From Nitrospirota bacterium (GTDB taxonomy: Bacteria; Nitrospirota; Thermodesulfovibrionia; UBA6902; DSMQ01): a DNA stretch of 11,802 nt. This document shows, piece after piece, positions 1-6,867 of this stretch (its first letter is position 1; every line of letters starts with the position of its first letter). The position numbers and the translations under genes were made by a program. The stretch lies in assembly GCA_016207865.1 (NCBI GenBank), contig JACQZD010000062.1, positions 1 through 11,802 on the forward strand. The letters run 5' to 3'. The notes under the pieces are model-generated. The model searched no databases, was not told the origin of the DNA, and saw only the letters and a list, made by a program, of their open reading frames with translations.

Positions 1-560
1 ATCTGCGCCTGAATGGATACATCAAGCGCTGAAAGGGGTTCGTCCGCAACAATGAGTCTCGGATTTACAGAAAGCGCCCTTGCTATGCAGACCCTCTGCC
101 TCTGCCCGCCGCTTAGTTCATGCGGATACTTGTAAAGGGTCTCTCCGTTAAGTCCGACCTTTTTGAGAAGTTCCACAACCCTCTCCTTCATCTCGCTTTT
201 AGGCGCAATTTTATTTACAATCAATGCCTCGCCGACAGCATCCATGACGCGTTTACGCGGATTAAGCGATGCAAAAGGGTCCTGAAATATAATCTGAAGC
301 CCTTTTCTAATCTTTGAAAGCGTCTCTCCGCGGGCTTCAACAACATCCATATCATCAAAAAAAATCTTTCCTCCGTCAGGCATGAGCAGTCTCAGAATTA
401 ACTTTGCAAGTGTTGACTTGCCGCAGCCGCTTTCTCCCACAAGCCCAAAGACCTGTCCTTCTTTGACTGAAAAGCTGACATCATCAACGGCCTTGAGAAT
501 GTTTCCGCCCTTAAGGGAAAAATGTTTTTTTAATGATTCTATCCTGAGAATATCCTTCAT
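1..560 (-). CDS. dppF: Peptide ABC transporter ATPase, DppF/OppF type (partial)
   Basis: This is the second nucleotide-binding subunit of a dipeptide/oligopeptide ABC importer. It would hydrolyse ATP on the cytoplasmic face to drive uptake. The 186 visible residues include Walker A GESGCGKST (about 42-50), a Q-loop at FQDP (92-95), the signature LSGGQRQRV (149-157), Walker B LIVADEP (169-175) and the D-loop SALD (177-180). The gene leaves the window at its 3' end, so the H-loop and C-terminal oligopeptide-transporter domain are not visible; the family is usually about 320 residues. The ATG at 560 overlaps the stop of the upstream dppD-like gene as ATGA, which implies translational coupling. 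The permease and binding-protein genes are not in the window, so dipeptide versus oligopeptide (or nickel) substrate cannot be decided. Confidence 0.93.
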   Translation of the reverse strand, partial: MKDILRIESLKKHFSLKGGNILKAVDDVSFSVKEGQVFGLVGESGCGKSTLAKLILRLLMPDGGKIFFDDMDVVEARGETLSKIRKGLQIIFQDPFASLNPRKRVMDAVGEALIVNKIAPKSEMKERVVELLKKVGLNGETLYKYPHELSGGQRQRVCIARALSVNPRLIVADEPLSALDVSIQAQ

Positions 561-1531
561 AACTCATTTGCCCTTATGCACCGGCTGAGGTGGCCGTTGT
601 TACTAAACGGGATAAGCTCCGGCTCCTTCAAATTACATTCTTTAATTGCATAACGGCACCTTGAAGAAAACTTACATCCCGCCGGAAGTTCGCTTAGTCT
701 CGGCACCTGTCCGGGTATCGGCGTAAGTTTTTCACCTTTTTTCTTTGGAAGGGATTCAAGAAGTCCCATTGTGTATGGATGCCTCGGATTAAGAAATATC
801 TCCCTGACAGGCGCCTCTTCAACTATCCTCCCTGCATACATTATCTCAACCTTTTTTGCCCATTCGGCAATAACCCCGAGGTCATGGGTTATGAGCAGCA
901 AGGACATCCTGTGGTCCTTCCTTAAATTATCCAGCAGTTCAAGTATCTGCGCCTGAATCGTAACATCAAGCGCTGTAGTCGGTTCATCGGCAATGACAAG
1001 AGACGGCTTGCACGCAATTGCCATTGCAATCATGACCCTCTGCCTCATCCCGCCGCTCATCTGGTGCGGATACTCCTTTACCCTTGTCTCAGGCGAAGGA
1101 ATCTTCACCGCCCTGAGCAGTTCAACCGCCTCATTCATGGCTTGTTTTTTGCCCATGTTTTTATGAGCCGTCAAGACCTCGGCTATCTGGCAGCCGGCAG
1201 TAAATACAGGATTTAAAGATGTCATCGGCTCCTGAAAAACCATGGAAATATATCTGCCCCTGAGGTCCCTCAGTTCAGACTCTTTTTTGCTGAAGATATC
1301 CCCGCCCTGAAAAAAGACCCTCCCGGAAAAAGAAGTATTTGACGGCAAAAGCCTCATTATTGAAAGCGCAGTCAGCGTCTTGCCGCACCCGCTCTCGCCG
1401 ACAACTCCTACAACCTCTTCCTCCATGATATTAAAGCTTACACCCTCTACCGCAGGGATCTCCCGCCGTAATTTATTTTCAGTTATGAATGAAACGTTCA
1501 GGTCTTCAACTGAAAGGAGAGGCCGGGGCAT
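557..1531 (-). CDS. dppD: Peptide ABC transporter ATPase, DppD/OppD type
   Basis: This is a full-length (324 aa) ATP-binding subunit of a peptide/nickel-family ABC importer, expected to pair with the DppF-like subunit encoded next. Visible motifs are Walker A GESGCGKT (45-52), Q-loop at Q100, signature MSGGMRQR (158-165), Walker B LVIADEP (178-184), D-loop TALD (186-189) and switch histidine H216. The C-terminal oligopeptide-transporter extension is present: RHPYTMGLLESLP around 250-262 and PIPGQVP at 271-277. It is followed by four cysteines (C286, C292, C299, C318) of the type seen in DppD/DppF proteins. The start lies 3 nt after the gspB stop and the stop overlaps the dppF start, so it appears to be in one operon with gspA-gspB. 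The exact transported substrate is not deducible. Confidence 0.95.
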   Translation of the reverse strand: MPRPLLSVEDLNVSFITENKLRREIPAVEGVSFNIMEEEVVGVVGESGCGKTLTALSIMRLLPSNTSFSGRVFFQGGDIFSKKESELRDLRGRYISMVFQEPMTSLNPVFTAGCQIAEVLTAHKNMGKKQAMNEAVELLRAVKIPSPETRVKEYPHQMSGGMRQRVMIAMAIACKPSLVIADEPTTALDVTIQAQILELLDNLRKDHRMSLLLITHDLGVIAEWAKKVEIMYAGRIVEEAPVREIFLNPRHPYTMGLLESLPKKKGEKLTPIPGQVPRLSELPAGCKFSSRCRYAIKECNLKEPELIPFSNNGHLSRCIRANEL

Positions 1532-1534
1532 TAT

Positions 1535-2227
1535 CTAATATCCCCTCATGCGAAAGCGGTAGCCCTGATAATTTAAGACAACCCCGTACTCGGTAATATC
1601 TTCAAGCCTCAGCCCGCCGGCAATAGATTCGCCCTCACGCAGAATCTTTCCGTTAATGTTGACTATGCGCGACAATGGATTGTTGGAATATATATGTCCT
1701 GAAATTGCGATATCAGGCAGTCCCTGCCGGACGGAATCAGGGAGTTCGTCTTTATCATGAATTTTTTCTCCCGGAGCAAGTACAGGGCTTGCCTTGGGTT
1801 CTGCAGGCGGCCGTAGCAGCGCATCAGGAACTTTTTTAGCTTCAACCGCAACGGGCTTCACCGGAGGAATAACATCTGCCGGCCTTGCCGCGGGAGGAGG
1901 AGTTAAAGCAGACTTAATTCCGGCGTCACGCTGAGGCAACGCCGGCGTCTGTTTTTCAAAAATCTCTCCGCCTGTCCTGACCAGAGGCTCCTCATAGCTT
2001 TGAGCATCTGCTGCCTGCTTAACGGCATGCTGATTGTCAGACCACGGGTATAGCCACACAAGCATCACAGCCGCATTTACCAGCAAAACCGCCGCAAAAA
2101 AATAAGCCGAAGGAAAACGCTTTGCCGGTTTTTCTGAAGTAAAATCATGGACTGTAAGCAGGCCCGGCAGAGAGCTGCGGTGCCGTTTGTGTTCCAGCTT
2201 TTTTAATGCGTCAAGTATAAATGACAT
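1535..2227 (-). CDS. gspB: Type II secretion accessory protein GspB
   Basis: This 230-aa protein has the layout of GspB/ExeB, the inner-membrane partner of GspA/ExeA in assembling the type II secretion secretin. It has the cytoplasmic N-terminal motif MSFILDALKKLE, one transmembrane helix at about 41-60, a proline/alanine-rich periplasmic linker (about 100-155), and a C-terminal T2SSB domain (about 164-230). The domain carries the recognisable segment ISGHIYSNNPLSRIVNINGK and then LREGE. The start sits 6 nt after the gspA stop, which supports co-transcription. No other gsp genes are nearby, so the secretion apparatus itself must be encoded elsewhere if it exists. Identification rests on the N-terminal motif, topology, C-terminal domain and linkage to gspA. 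Confidence 0.9.
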   Translation of the reverse strand: MSFILDALKKLEHKRHRSSLPGLLTVHDFTSEKPAKRFPSAYFFAAVLLVNAAVMLVWLYPWSDNQHAVKQAADAQSYEEPLVRTGGEIFEKQTPALPQRDAGIKSALTPPPAARPADVIPPVKPVAVEAKKVPDALLRPPAEPKASPVLAPGEKIHDKDELPDSVRQGLPDIAISGHIYSNNPLSRIVNINGKILREGESIAGGLRLEDITEYGVVLNYQGYRFRMRGY

Positions 2228-2233
2228 CGTTGT

Positions 2234-3886
2234 TTAATACTTCTTGGCCCCGTATGCGGCTCCGGAGTTTTTATCCTCAAGCGCAGGTATATCCGCGCCG
2301 GATGCCTTGTCAAGGTAAATCAATGTCTCTGCGCCTAAAATCCCGTCAGGGATTAATCCGCTTGCAAGCTGAAATTTTTTTACCTGCTTAACAAGCTCTC
2401 CGTCATACAAAAAATTCGTACTGGATTGAGCAGGTTTTCCGTTTATTGCCGACAACTGATTTTCAAGCCAAAGTATCACAGCGCTGCTGCCGCCAGGGTA
2501 TATATCCCGCTGATAATCCTGAGGGGGACGCCATAACAAAGTGTATTCGCCTAACCAGTGCGCCTCAATGTCTTTTACGGAAATATTTTTAGTCTCAGTC
2601 CCGAGCGTGAGCAGAGCCGTCTGATTACTGAACGCCGTCAAGGCCGCATAGAATTCCCTGCCCTGCCCGTCAAACAGCTTTAATACAGCAGGTTTGTTAA
2701 GACGGCGCAGGCCCTCAAAACTGCTCACTGCGTTTAAACACCGCAGACCGTGCGCCTGCGCCTGCGCGCATGCGGAAATTTTTTCCCCGGACTCATATGA
2801 AATGCCCCACTGCTTAAAGATTGATTTCAATGCAGCTTCTTTGCTCAGCCTTTTCAGATTGCCCAAATTGCTCAGCTTGCTTAAAGGCTTCGGCTGTTCC
2901 GCGGGCGGCAATGAAGGAGAAGGGGTCTGAGGCGTACTCACCGTATTTTCCTTCAGCGCAGGGGTCTGTTCTTTATTGTAATTAAAATAGGCTGCCGCAA
3001 ACACAACCGCAGAAATTGCAAGCAGTATTACAGCAAACATCCATGCGGATATTTTTTTATGATATCCTTTATATTCGGTCTCGCCGAAAACTTCCCGCGC
3101 CGCTGTCTTAAGCGTCGGCTTGTCAACCCCATTTTTACCCTGAACATATGTCCCTAACAGCGCCCTGTCGCATATCACATTAATCAGACGCGGGACTCCC
3201 CTGCTCAGCCTGTATATGCTGCACATGGTCCGGGAAGAAAAAACTTCCCTGCGCACCCCTGCAACTGATAAGCGGTGTACTACATATGCAGCTATGTCCT
3301 TCTTTGACAGGGGACCGAGATGATACCGCGCAATTATCCGCTGGGCCAGCTGCTGAAGTTCAGGCCTTGACAGCTTATCCCTTAGTTCCGGCTGTCCCAG
3401 AAGTATAATCTGAAGCAGTTTAAACTCATTGGTCTCCAGATTAGTCAGCAGACGTAACTGCTCCAGCACATCGGTACTGAGATTCTGTGCTTCATCAATA
3501 ATAAGCAGAGCCTTTTGCCCCCTTGCATGAGCGTCAAGCAAAAATGTATTAATAAGGTCTGTAAACACCTTGACGCTGGTATTGCCCCCGGGATATTTAA
3601 TTCCAAACTCGTCACAAACCGCTGCCAGCAGTTCCACAGCAGTTAATTTAGGATTAACAATGAAGGCAATAGCGGAATTTTTAGGAATCTGCTCCAGCAG
3701 GCAGCGACAGACGGTTGTCTTGCCGGCGCCTATTTCTCCGGTTAATAATACAAAGCCGCCATCGCCGTTAAATCCATACACGAGATGCGCCAGCGCCTCC
3801 CTGTGCTGCGCGCTCATGTAGATATAGCGCGGGTCCGGGGCAATGGAAAACGGCATTTCGGCAAAACCAAAATATTCTTTATACAT
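2234..3886 (-). CDS. gspA: GspA/ExeA-type AAA ATPase with peptidoglycan-binding domain
   Basis: This 550-aa protein belongs to the ExeA/GspA family. In Aeromonas, ExeA with ExeB uses ATP and peptidoglycan binding to help place the secretin across the cell wall. Seen here: an N-terminal start typical of the family (YKEYFGFAEMPFSIAPDPR), Walker A GEIGAGKT (50-57), Walker B ALLIIDEAQ (126-134), AAA lid to about 270, one transmembrane helix at about 281-300, and a Pro/Thr-rich linker (308-335). After that come a papain-like/C39-like domain (about 350-455, ending LLWRPP) and a C-terminal peptidoglycan-binding module (about 468-527, with GLIPDGILGAETL). Length and domain order match full-length homologues. 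The ATG at 3886 has no convincing Shine-Dalgarno, and a MITE-like element ends only 13 bp upstream, so normal leader sequence may have been displaced. It is the first gene of the gspA-gspB-dppD-dppF operon. Confidence 0.93.
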   Translation of the reverse strand: MYKEYFGFAEMPFSIAPDPRYIYMSAQHREALAHLVYGFNGDGGFVLLTGEIGAGKTTVCRCLLEQIPKNSAIAFIVNPKLTAVELLAAVCDEFGIKYPGGNTSVKVFTDLINTFLLDAHARGQKALLIIDEAQNLSTDVLEQLRLLTNLETNEFKLLQIILLGQPELRDKLSRPELQQLAQRIIARYHLGPLSKKDIAAYVVHRLSVAGVRREVFSSRTMCSIYRLSRGVPRLINVICDRALLGTYVQGKNGVDKPTLKTAAREVFGETEYKGYHKKISAWMFAVILLAISAVVFAAAYFNYNKEQTPALKENTVSTPQTPSPSLPPAEQPKPLSKLSNLGNLKRLSKEAALKSIFKQWGISYESGEKISACAQAQAHGLRCLNAVSSFEGLRRLNKPAVLKLFDGQGREFYAALTAFSNQTALLTLGTETKNISVKDIEAHWLGEYTLLWRPPQDYQRDIYPGGSSAVILWLENQLSAINGKPAQSSTNFLYDGELVKQVKKFQLASGLIPDGILGAETLIYLDKASGADIPALEDKNSGAAYGAKKY

Positions 3887-3924
3887 AGGCAGCGCTTCGC
3901 AGACTGTTGAAAAAGACCTTTTAA

Positions 3925-3951
3925 ATTATATCTTTCATCTTTTGCTGTCAT
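3925..3951 (-). promoter_or_regulatory. Possible sigma-70 promoter for gspA, inside the MITE
   Basis: On the minus strand a perfect -10 hexamer TATAAT lies at complement(3925-3930). A -35-like ATGACA lies at complement(3946-3951), with a 15-nt spacer that is shorter than the preferred 17. Transcription would begin near 3918, about 32 nt before the gspA ATG. Both hexamers lie within the inserted element, so the element may supply the promoter for the operon. The short spacer keeps confidence low. Confidence 0.35.
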
Positions 3952-4016
3952 TCCCGTGAAAACGGGAATCCAGTGTTTTCAATATGGTCTGGATACCCGC
4001 CTTCGCGGGTATGACA
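3946..4016. repeat. Nested hairpin core, 'gtcattccc' family, copy 1
   Basis: Two 28-nt arms (3946-3973 and 3989-4016) are reverse complements at 23 of 28 positions, and each arm can also fold on its own. The left arm pairs ATTCCCG with CGGGAAT and the right arm pairs ATACCCGC with GCGGGTAT. A T/A pair in one arm is replaced by A/T in the other, so pairing is preserved despite the change. A second copy lies at 5411-5481. Confidence 0.85.
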
Positions 4017-4227
4017 ATTTTTTAAGTAAGAATGGACTTTTTCAACAGTCTGTTCGTTATTGAAACTATTAAAAGAGTAATACAAGCATCATGCAAAAAA
4101 CAACCCCTTGCCGCTGTCATTAATTTCTATACATCTCCGTCAAGAAGCATAATGCCTCTGTCACAATCATCTGGCATTGCAAATCCCGATTGTCCAAAAC
4201 ACGATAATGCTACTAATTTGTACCAAA

Positions 4228-4243
4228 CATACAAAATTGTATG
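4228..4243. promoter_or_regulatory. Upstream palindrome, regulator-binding candidate, unit A
   Basis: The 16-bp site CATACAAAATTGTATG (18 bp if A4227/T4244 are included) is a palindrome apart from its two central bases. Its centre is 65.5 bp upstream of the -12 GC of the sigma-54-like promoter at 4288-4303. The reverse complement of the same 16-mer occurs at 7353-7368 at the identical distance from the second promoter. This is a plausible binding site for a dimeric HTH regulator. It does not match the NtrC (TGCACC-N5-GGTGCA) or NifA (TGT-N10-ACA) consensus. Confidence 0.7.
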
Positions 4244-4287
4244 TCAGTGCATATTCAACAATTCTTAAAAATCAATAAGATAAGCTT

Positions 4288-4303
4288 TCGCATGATTTTC
4301 GCA
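4288..4303 (+). promoter_or_regulatory. Sigma-54-like -24/-12 promoter, unit A
   Basis: TCGCATGATTTTCGCA matches the sigma-54 consensus TGGCACGATTTTTGCA at 13 of 16 positions with correct spacing. The -12 GC is present (4301-4302), but the -24 GG is CG, a departure from the most conserved pair. The block from 4281 to 4305 is 20/25 identical to the block at 7406-7430 upstream of the second amtB. Transcription would start near 4314, only about 4 nt before the first gene. Confidence 0.6.
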
Positions 4304-4317
4304 ATAGTAATTGCAGG

Positions 4318-4518
4318 ATGATTGAAACAAAAACACTAAAAGAAAAAATTAAAGAGTTTGAGCAGGAGGAGATAATCAACGCGCTCAAAGAATGTGATTG
4401 GGTTATTGCAAGGGCGGCGAGGAGGCTCGGCATAACCGAGAGAATAGCGGGATACAAAATTAAGAAATATGAAATAAAAAAAGAAGCCGCCGCAGACTTT
4501 AGTCTGAGGAATAAATAA
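4318..4518 (+). CDS. Stand-alone Fis/NifA-type helix-turn-helix protein
   Basis: This 66-aa protein consists almost entirely of a Fis-type HTH, like the C-terminal DNA-binding domain of NtrC/NifA-family activators. The motif runs from about residue 16 to 54 (EEIINALKECDW, then ARAARRLGIT, then ERIAGYKIKKYEI). The GYKIKKY ending resembles NifA-type C-termini. It lacks the receiver/GAF and AAA+ domains needed to activate sigma-54 polymerase, so it may bind DNA as a dimer in competition or co-operation with a full-length activator. This is inference. The ATG at 4318 is the only methionine and the only good start before an in-frame stop at 4276. There is no proper Shine-Dalgarno, and the predicted transcript start is about 4 nt upstream, so it may be leaderless. 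It is followed after 14 nt by the outer-membrane protein gene. Confidence 0.75.
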   Translation: MIETKTLKEKIKEFEQEEIINALKECDWVIARAARRLGITERIAGYKIKKYEIKKEAAADFSLRNK

Positions 4519-4532
4519 CTTTGGAGGGTAAC

Positions 4533-5402
4533 ATGAAATTAATGATTATGTTATGTACAGCGGTATTAATATGTTTCGGTCTTGCAAAAATTTCATTTGC
4601 AGAAGAAATTAAAGATGCGCACAATGTAGAGACTCAAAAGGAGGTTACTCTTCGGCATACGGAAACACCGCCTGTGTCAGGAAGCGCATCAGCCGGTGTT
4701 TTTAATAAATATGTTTTCAGGGGTTATGAGCTCAGCTCCAGCAGTTTTGTTATTGAGCCTTCTGTAAGCGTCTCATATAAATGGTTTACAGCCTCTTTAT
4801 GGGGCAGCATTGACAGCGACGAACATCCCACGCAATCTTTTGTCCCTGACAGAGAGGGGCACAAGAGTTTTAATGAAACTGATTTGACATTGAGCTATAC
4901 GTATGCGATAGATAAACTAAGCATGACTGCCGGATATATTTACTACGGCACAAAATACACCGCTGAAACCGAAGAGCTGTTTCTTACAGCAGGCTATGAT
5001 ACTGTGCTCAAACCCGTATTGTCGGTTTACCGCGATATAAGCGAATATCCGGGCACATATATAAACCTTGCGCTCTCACAGTCCCTGCCTGTTTACAAGG
5101 ACATCACCCTTGACCTCGGCGCATCCGCAGGATATTTCATGGGGGACAATGACTACTGGAATACGTATGAAAGCACCACGGGCACTTACACCGGCAAAAA
5201 ATATTCCGCGCTTCATGACGGCATGGTAAAGGCCGGTTTTACAATTCCGGTTGCAAAAAATATCAATGTTCAGCCCCTTGTTCAATACTGGTTCCCGCTG
5301 TCAGACAGGGCTGAAAGAACAGTTGACAACAGTTCTTATAACCATAACGGAAAACTTGACGATACAGTTGTGACGGGTATTAACCTGACAATGAGTTTTT
5401 AG
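4533..5402 (+). CDS. TorF/TIGR02001-like putative outer-membrane beta-barrel protein
   Basis: This is a 289-aa exported protein. It has a signal peptide MKLMIMLCTAVLICFGLAK-ISFA with predicted cleavage after A23, alternating amphipathic strands rich in Tyr/Thr/Ser, and a C-terminal aromatic residue (NLTMSF) typical of beta-barrel insertion. The opening barrel segment (SASAGVFNKYVFRGYELSSS) resembles the start of the TorF/Gcw_chp putative porins, a family often found beside amtB-glnK genes. The start at 4533 is chosen over the in-frame TTG at 4521 because GGAGGG (4523-4528) is placed correctly for the ATG. It lies between the small HTH gene and amtB copy 1, so a role in outer-membrane passage of ammonium or another nitrogen compound is plausible. 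That substrate is inference. A hairpin repeat follows the stop by 8 nt. Confidence 0.72.
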   Translation: MKLMIMLCTAVLICFGLAKISFAEEIKDAHNVETQKEVTLRHTETPPVSGSASAGVFNKYVFRGYELSSSSFVIEPSVSVSYKWFTASLWGSIDSDEHPTQSFVPDREGHKSFNETDLTLSYTYAIDKLSMTAGYIYYGTKYTAETEELFLTAGYDTVLKPVLSVYRDISEYPGTYINLALSQSLPVYKDITLDLGASAGYFMGDNDYWNTYESTTGTYTGKKYSALHDGMVKAGFTIPVAKNINVQPLVQYWFPLSDRAERTVDNSSYNHNGKLDDTVVTGINLTMSF

Positions 5403-5410
5403 CATAAAAC

Positions 5411-5481
5411 TGTCATTCCGTGCTTGACACGGAATCCAGTCTTTTAATTTTATCTGGATTCCCGCTTTCGCGGGAATGACA
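5411..5481. repeat. Inverted repeat, 'gtcattccc' family, copy 2
   Basis: Left arm 5411-5439 and right arm 5454-5481 form a large imperfect hairpin. Each arm also folds alone: ATTCCGTG pairs with CACGGAAT, and ATTCCCGC with GCGGGAAT. It is the same family as 3946-4016 but lacks the outer TIRs seen there. It lies between the outer-membrane protein gene and amtB copy 1, where it could stabilise mRNA ends or attenuate read-through. No T-tract follows, so it is not called a terminator. Confidence 0.85.
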
Positions 5482-5516
5482 CAAACACATAGACCGTTAT
5501 TTAAAAGGGAGGAAAC

Positions 5517-6866
5517 ATGAAACGATTAATGAGTGTTTCAATCATAATCATTCTGCTTGTTTTAACATGCATTGTCTTTGCAGAGGAGGTTCCTCTGGCG
5601 CCCCCCGCGGTCCCTGAAGCTGCACAGAGTGCGCCTGCGCCGAAGGTTGATACCGGCGACACCGCATGGGTCTTAATCTCAACTGCGCTTGTGATGCTCA
5701 TGACGCCCGGGCTTGCATTGTTTTACGGCGGCATGGTCAGACGCAAAAACGTATTAGGCACTATAATGCAGAGCTTTATCGCATTAGGGGTAATCAGCAT
5801 CGTATGGGTGCTCTACGGATACAGCCTTGCGTTTGGTCCTGATATCGGGCACTTCATAGGCAGTCTTGACTGGGCCGGATTAAAAAATGTCGGGCTGGAT
5901 CCTAATCCGGATTATTCGGCCACAATTCCGCATCAGGCCTTCATGATATTTCAGATGATGTTTGCAGTAATTACGCCCGCCCTGATAACAGGCGCGTTTG
6001 CCGAGCGTTTTAAATTCAGCACATACATACTATTCCTCGTGCTCTGGGCCACCTTTGCATACGCACCCGTTGCGCACTGGGTATGGGGCCTCGGCGGATG
6101 GATAAGAAACCTGGGCGCGCTTGACTTTGCAGGCGGGCTGGTTGTGCATATAACCTCCGGGGTATCGGCGCTTGCCGCCGCCCTTGTAGTCGGCAAAAGA
6201 AAGGGCTACAACAAAGAACCAATGCCTCCGCATAACCTTACAATGACATTTCTTGGAGCCGCGCTGTTATGGTTCGGCTGGTTCGGGTTTAACGGCGGCA
6301 GCGCAGTGGCATCAGGCGCGCTTGCAACATCCGCATTCGTTGTGACACATATTGCAACTGCCGCTGCCGCATTGTCATGGATGACGGCAGAGTGGATGCA
6401 CAGAGGAAAACCAACGGCGCTCGGCGCGGTGTCAGGCGCTGTTGCAGGACTGGTTGCAATTACTCCGGCCTCAGGTTTTGTCGGACCGATGTCCTCAATA
6501 GTCATCGGGCTGGCAGCCGGCGTCATATGCTACATGGCAGTCAATCTCAAGACAAAACTCGGATATGACGACTCACTTGATGCAGTGGGCGTCCACGGGG
6601 TCGGCGGCACCTGGGGCGCAATTGCAACGGGATTATTTGCATCAAAGGCCATTAACTCAGCCGGTAATGACGGACTATTTTTCGGCAATGCCTCACTGCT
6701 GGTTAACCAGTTGATAAGCATCGGCGCCGCATGGGTTTACTCTTTCGTTGTTACACTGATTATCCTGAAAGTTCTTGACCTCACTCTGGGGTTAAGGGTC
6801 AATGAAGAGAGCGAATTTATTGGTCTGGACCAGTCAGTACACGGAGAAAGCGGGTATACGTCATAA
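5517..6866 (+). CDS. amtB: Ammonium transporter AmtB, copy 1
   Basis: This 449-aa Amt-family channel admits ammonium across the inner membrane. A signal peptide (cleavage about A22) is followed by a Pro/Ala-rich periplasmic stretch (about 25-45) that is longer than in copy 2. The conserved first helix starts GDTAWVLISTALVMLMTPG. The twin pore histidines are H211 (VVHITSG) and H360 (GVHGVGGTWG). The periplasmic phenylalanine gate corresponds to F149 (MMFAVITPAL), and GWFGFNGGSA is present at 254-263. The C-terminal tail LRVNEESEFIGLDQSVHGE is the cytosolic segment that meets GlnK in this family. AAGGGAGG precedes the ATG by 4 nt. A glnK copy follows after 47 nt, the standard amtB-glnK pairing for inhibition of transport when nitrogen is sufficient. 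Confidence 0.97.
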   Translation: MKRLMSVSIIIILLVLTCIVFAEEVPLAPPAVPEAAQSAPAPKVDTGDTAWVLISTALVMLMTPGLALFYGGMVRRKNVLGTIMQSFIALGVISIVWVLYGYSLAFGPDIGHFIGSLDWAGLKNVGLDPNPDYSATIPHQAFMIFQMMFAVITPALITGAFAERFKFSTYILFLVLWATFAYAPVAHWVWGLGGWIRNLGALDFAGGLVVHITSGVSALAAALVVGKRKGYNKEPMPPHNLTMTFLGAALLWFGWFGFNGGSAVASGALATSAFVVTHIATAAAALSWMTAEWMHRGKPTALGAVSGAVAGLVAITPASGFVGPMSSIVIGLAAGVICYMAVNLKTKLGYDDSLDAVGVHGVGGTWGAIATGLFASKAINSAGNDGLFFGNASLLVNQLISIGAAWVYSFVVTLIILKVLDLTLGLRVNEESEFIGLDQSVHGESGYTS

Positions 6867-6867
6867 C

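Larger units (their letters stand above)
3900..4052. mobile_element. MITE-like fold-back element with TIRs and TTCG duplication
   Basis: A 153-bp non-coding element is bounded by 19-bp terminal inverted repeats, matching at 18 of 19 positions. The left end starts CAGACTGTTGAAAAAG (3900-3915) and the right end is its exact reverse complement (4037-4052). The bases directly outside are TTCG on both sides (3896-3899 and 4053-4056), which looks like a 4-bp target-site duplication. Inside is a nested inverted repeat (3946-4016). It encodes no protein and would need a transposase supplied in trans. It sits between gspA and the divergently oriented regulatory region of the nitrogen genes. The parent transposon family cannot be named from the sequence alone. 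Confidence 0.72.

Noticed and set aside
4217..4233. NifA upstream activator site (TGT-N10-ACA) near the unit A palindrome
   Set aside because: The only close match has a 9-nt spacer and is absent from unit B, so the consensus is not met.
4032..4268. 78-codon plus-strand open frame between the MITE and the unit A promoter
   Set aside because: It begins inside the right TIR of the element, has no ribosome binding site, overlaps the regulatory palindrome and shows no recognisable domain. The stretch 4053-4227 is left unassigned.
4290..4316. Second -24/-12 reading using TTGCA at 4311-4315
   Set aside because: The spacing between the GC pair and TTGCA is one base too long for sigma-54, and it is not shared with the unit B promoter.
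5951..6568. Several antisense and shifted frames of 60-106 codons within amtB copy 1 (and likewise in amtB copy 2)
   Set aside because: They are shadows of the Ala/Gly-rich coding sequence, have no ribosome binding sites and no domain similarity.
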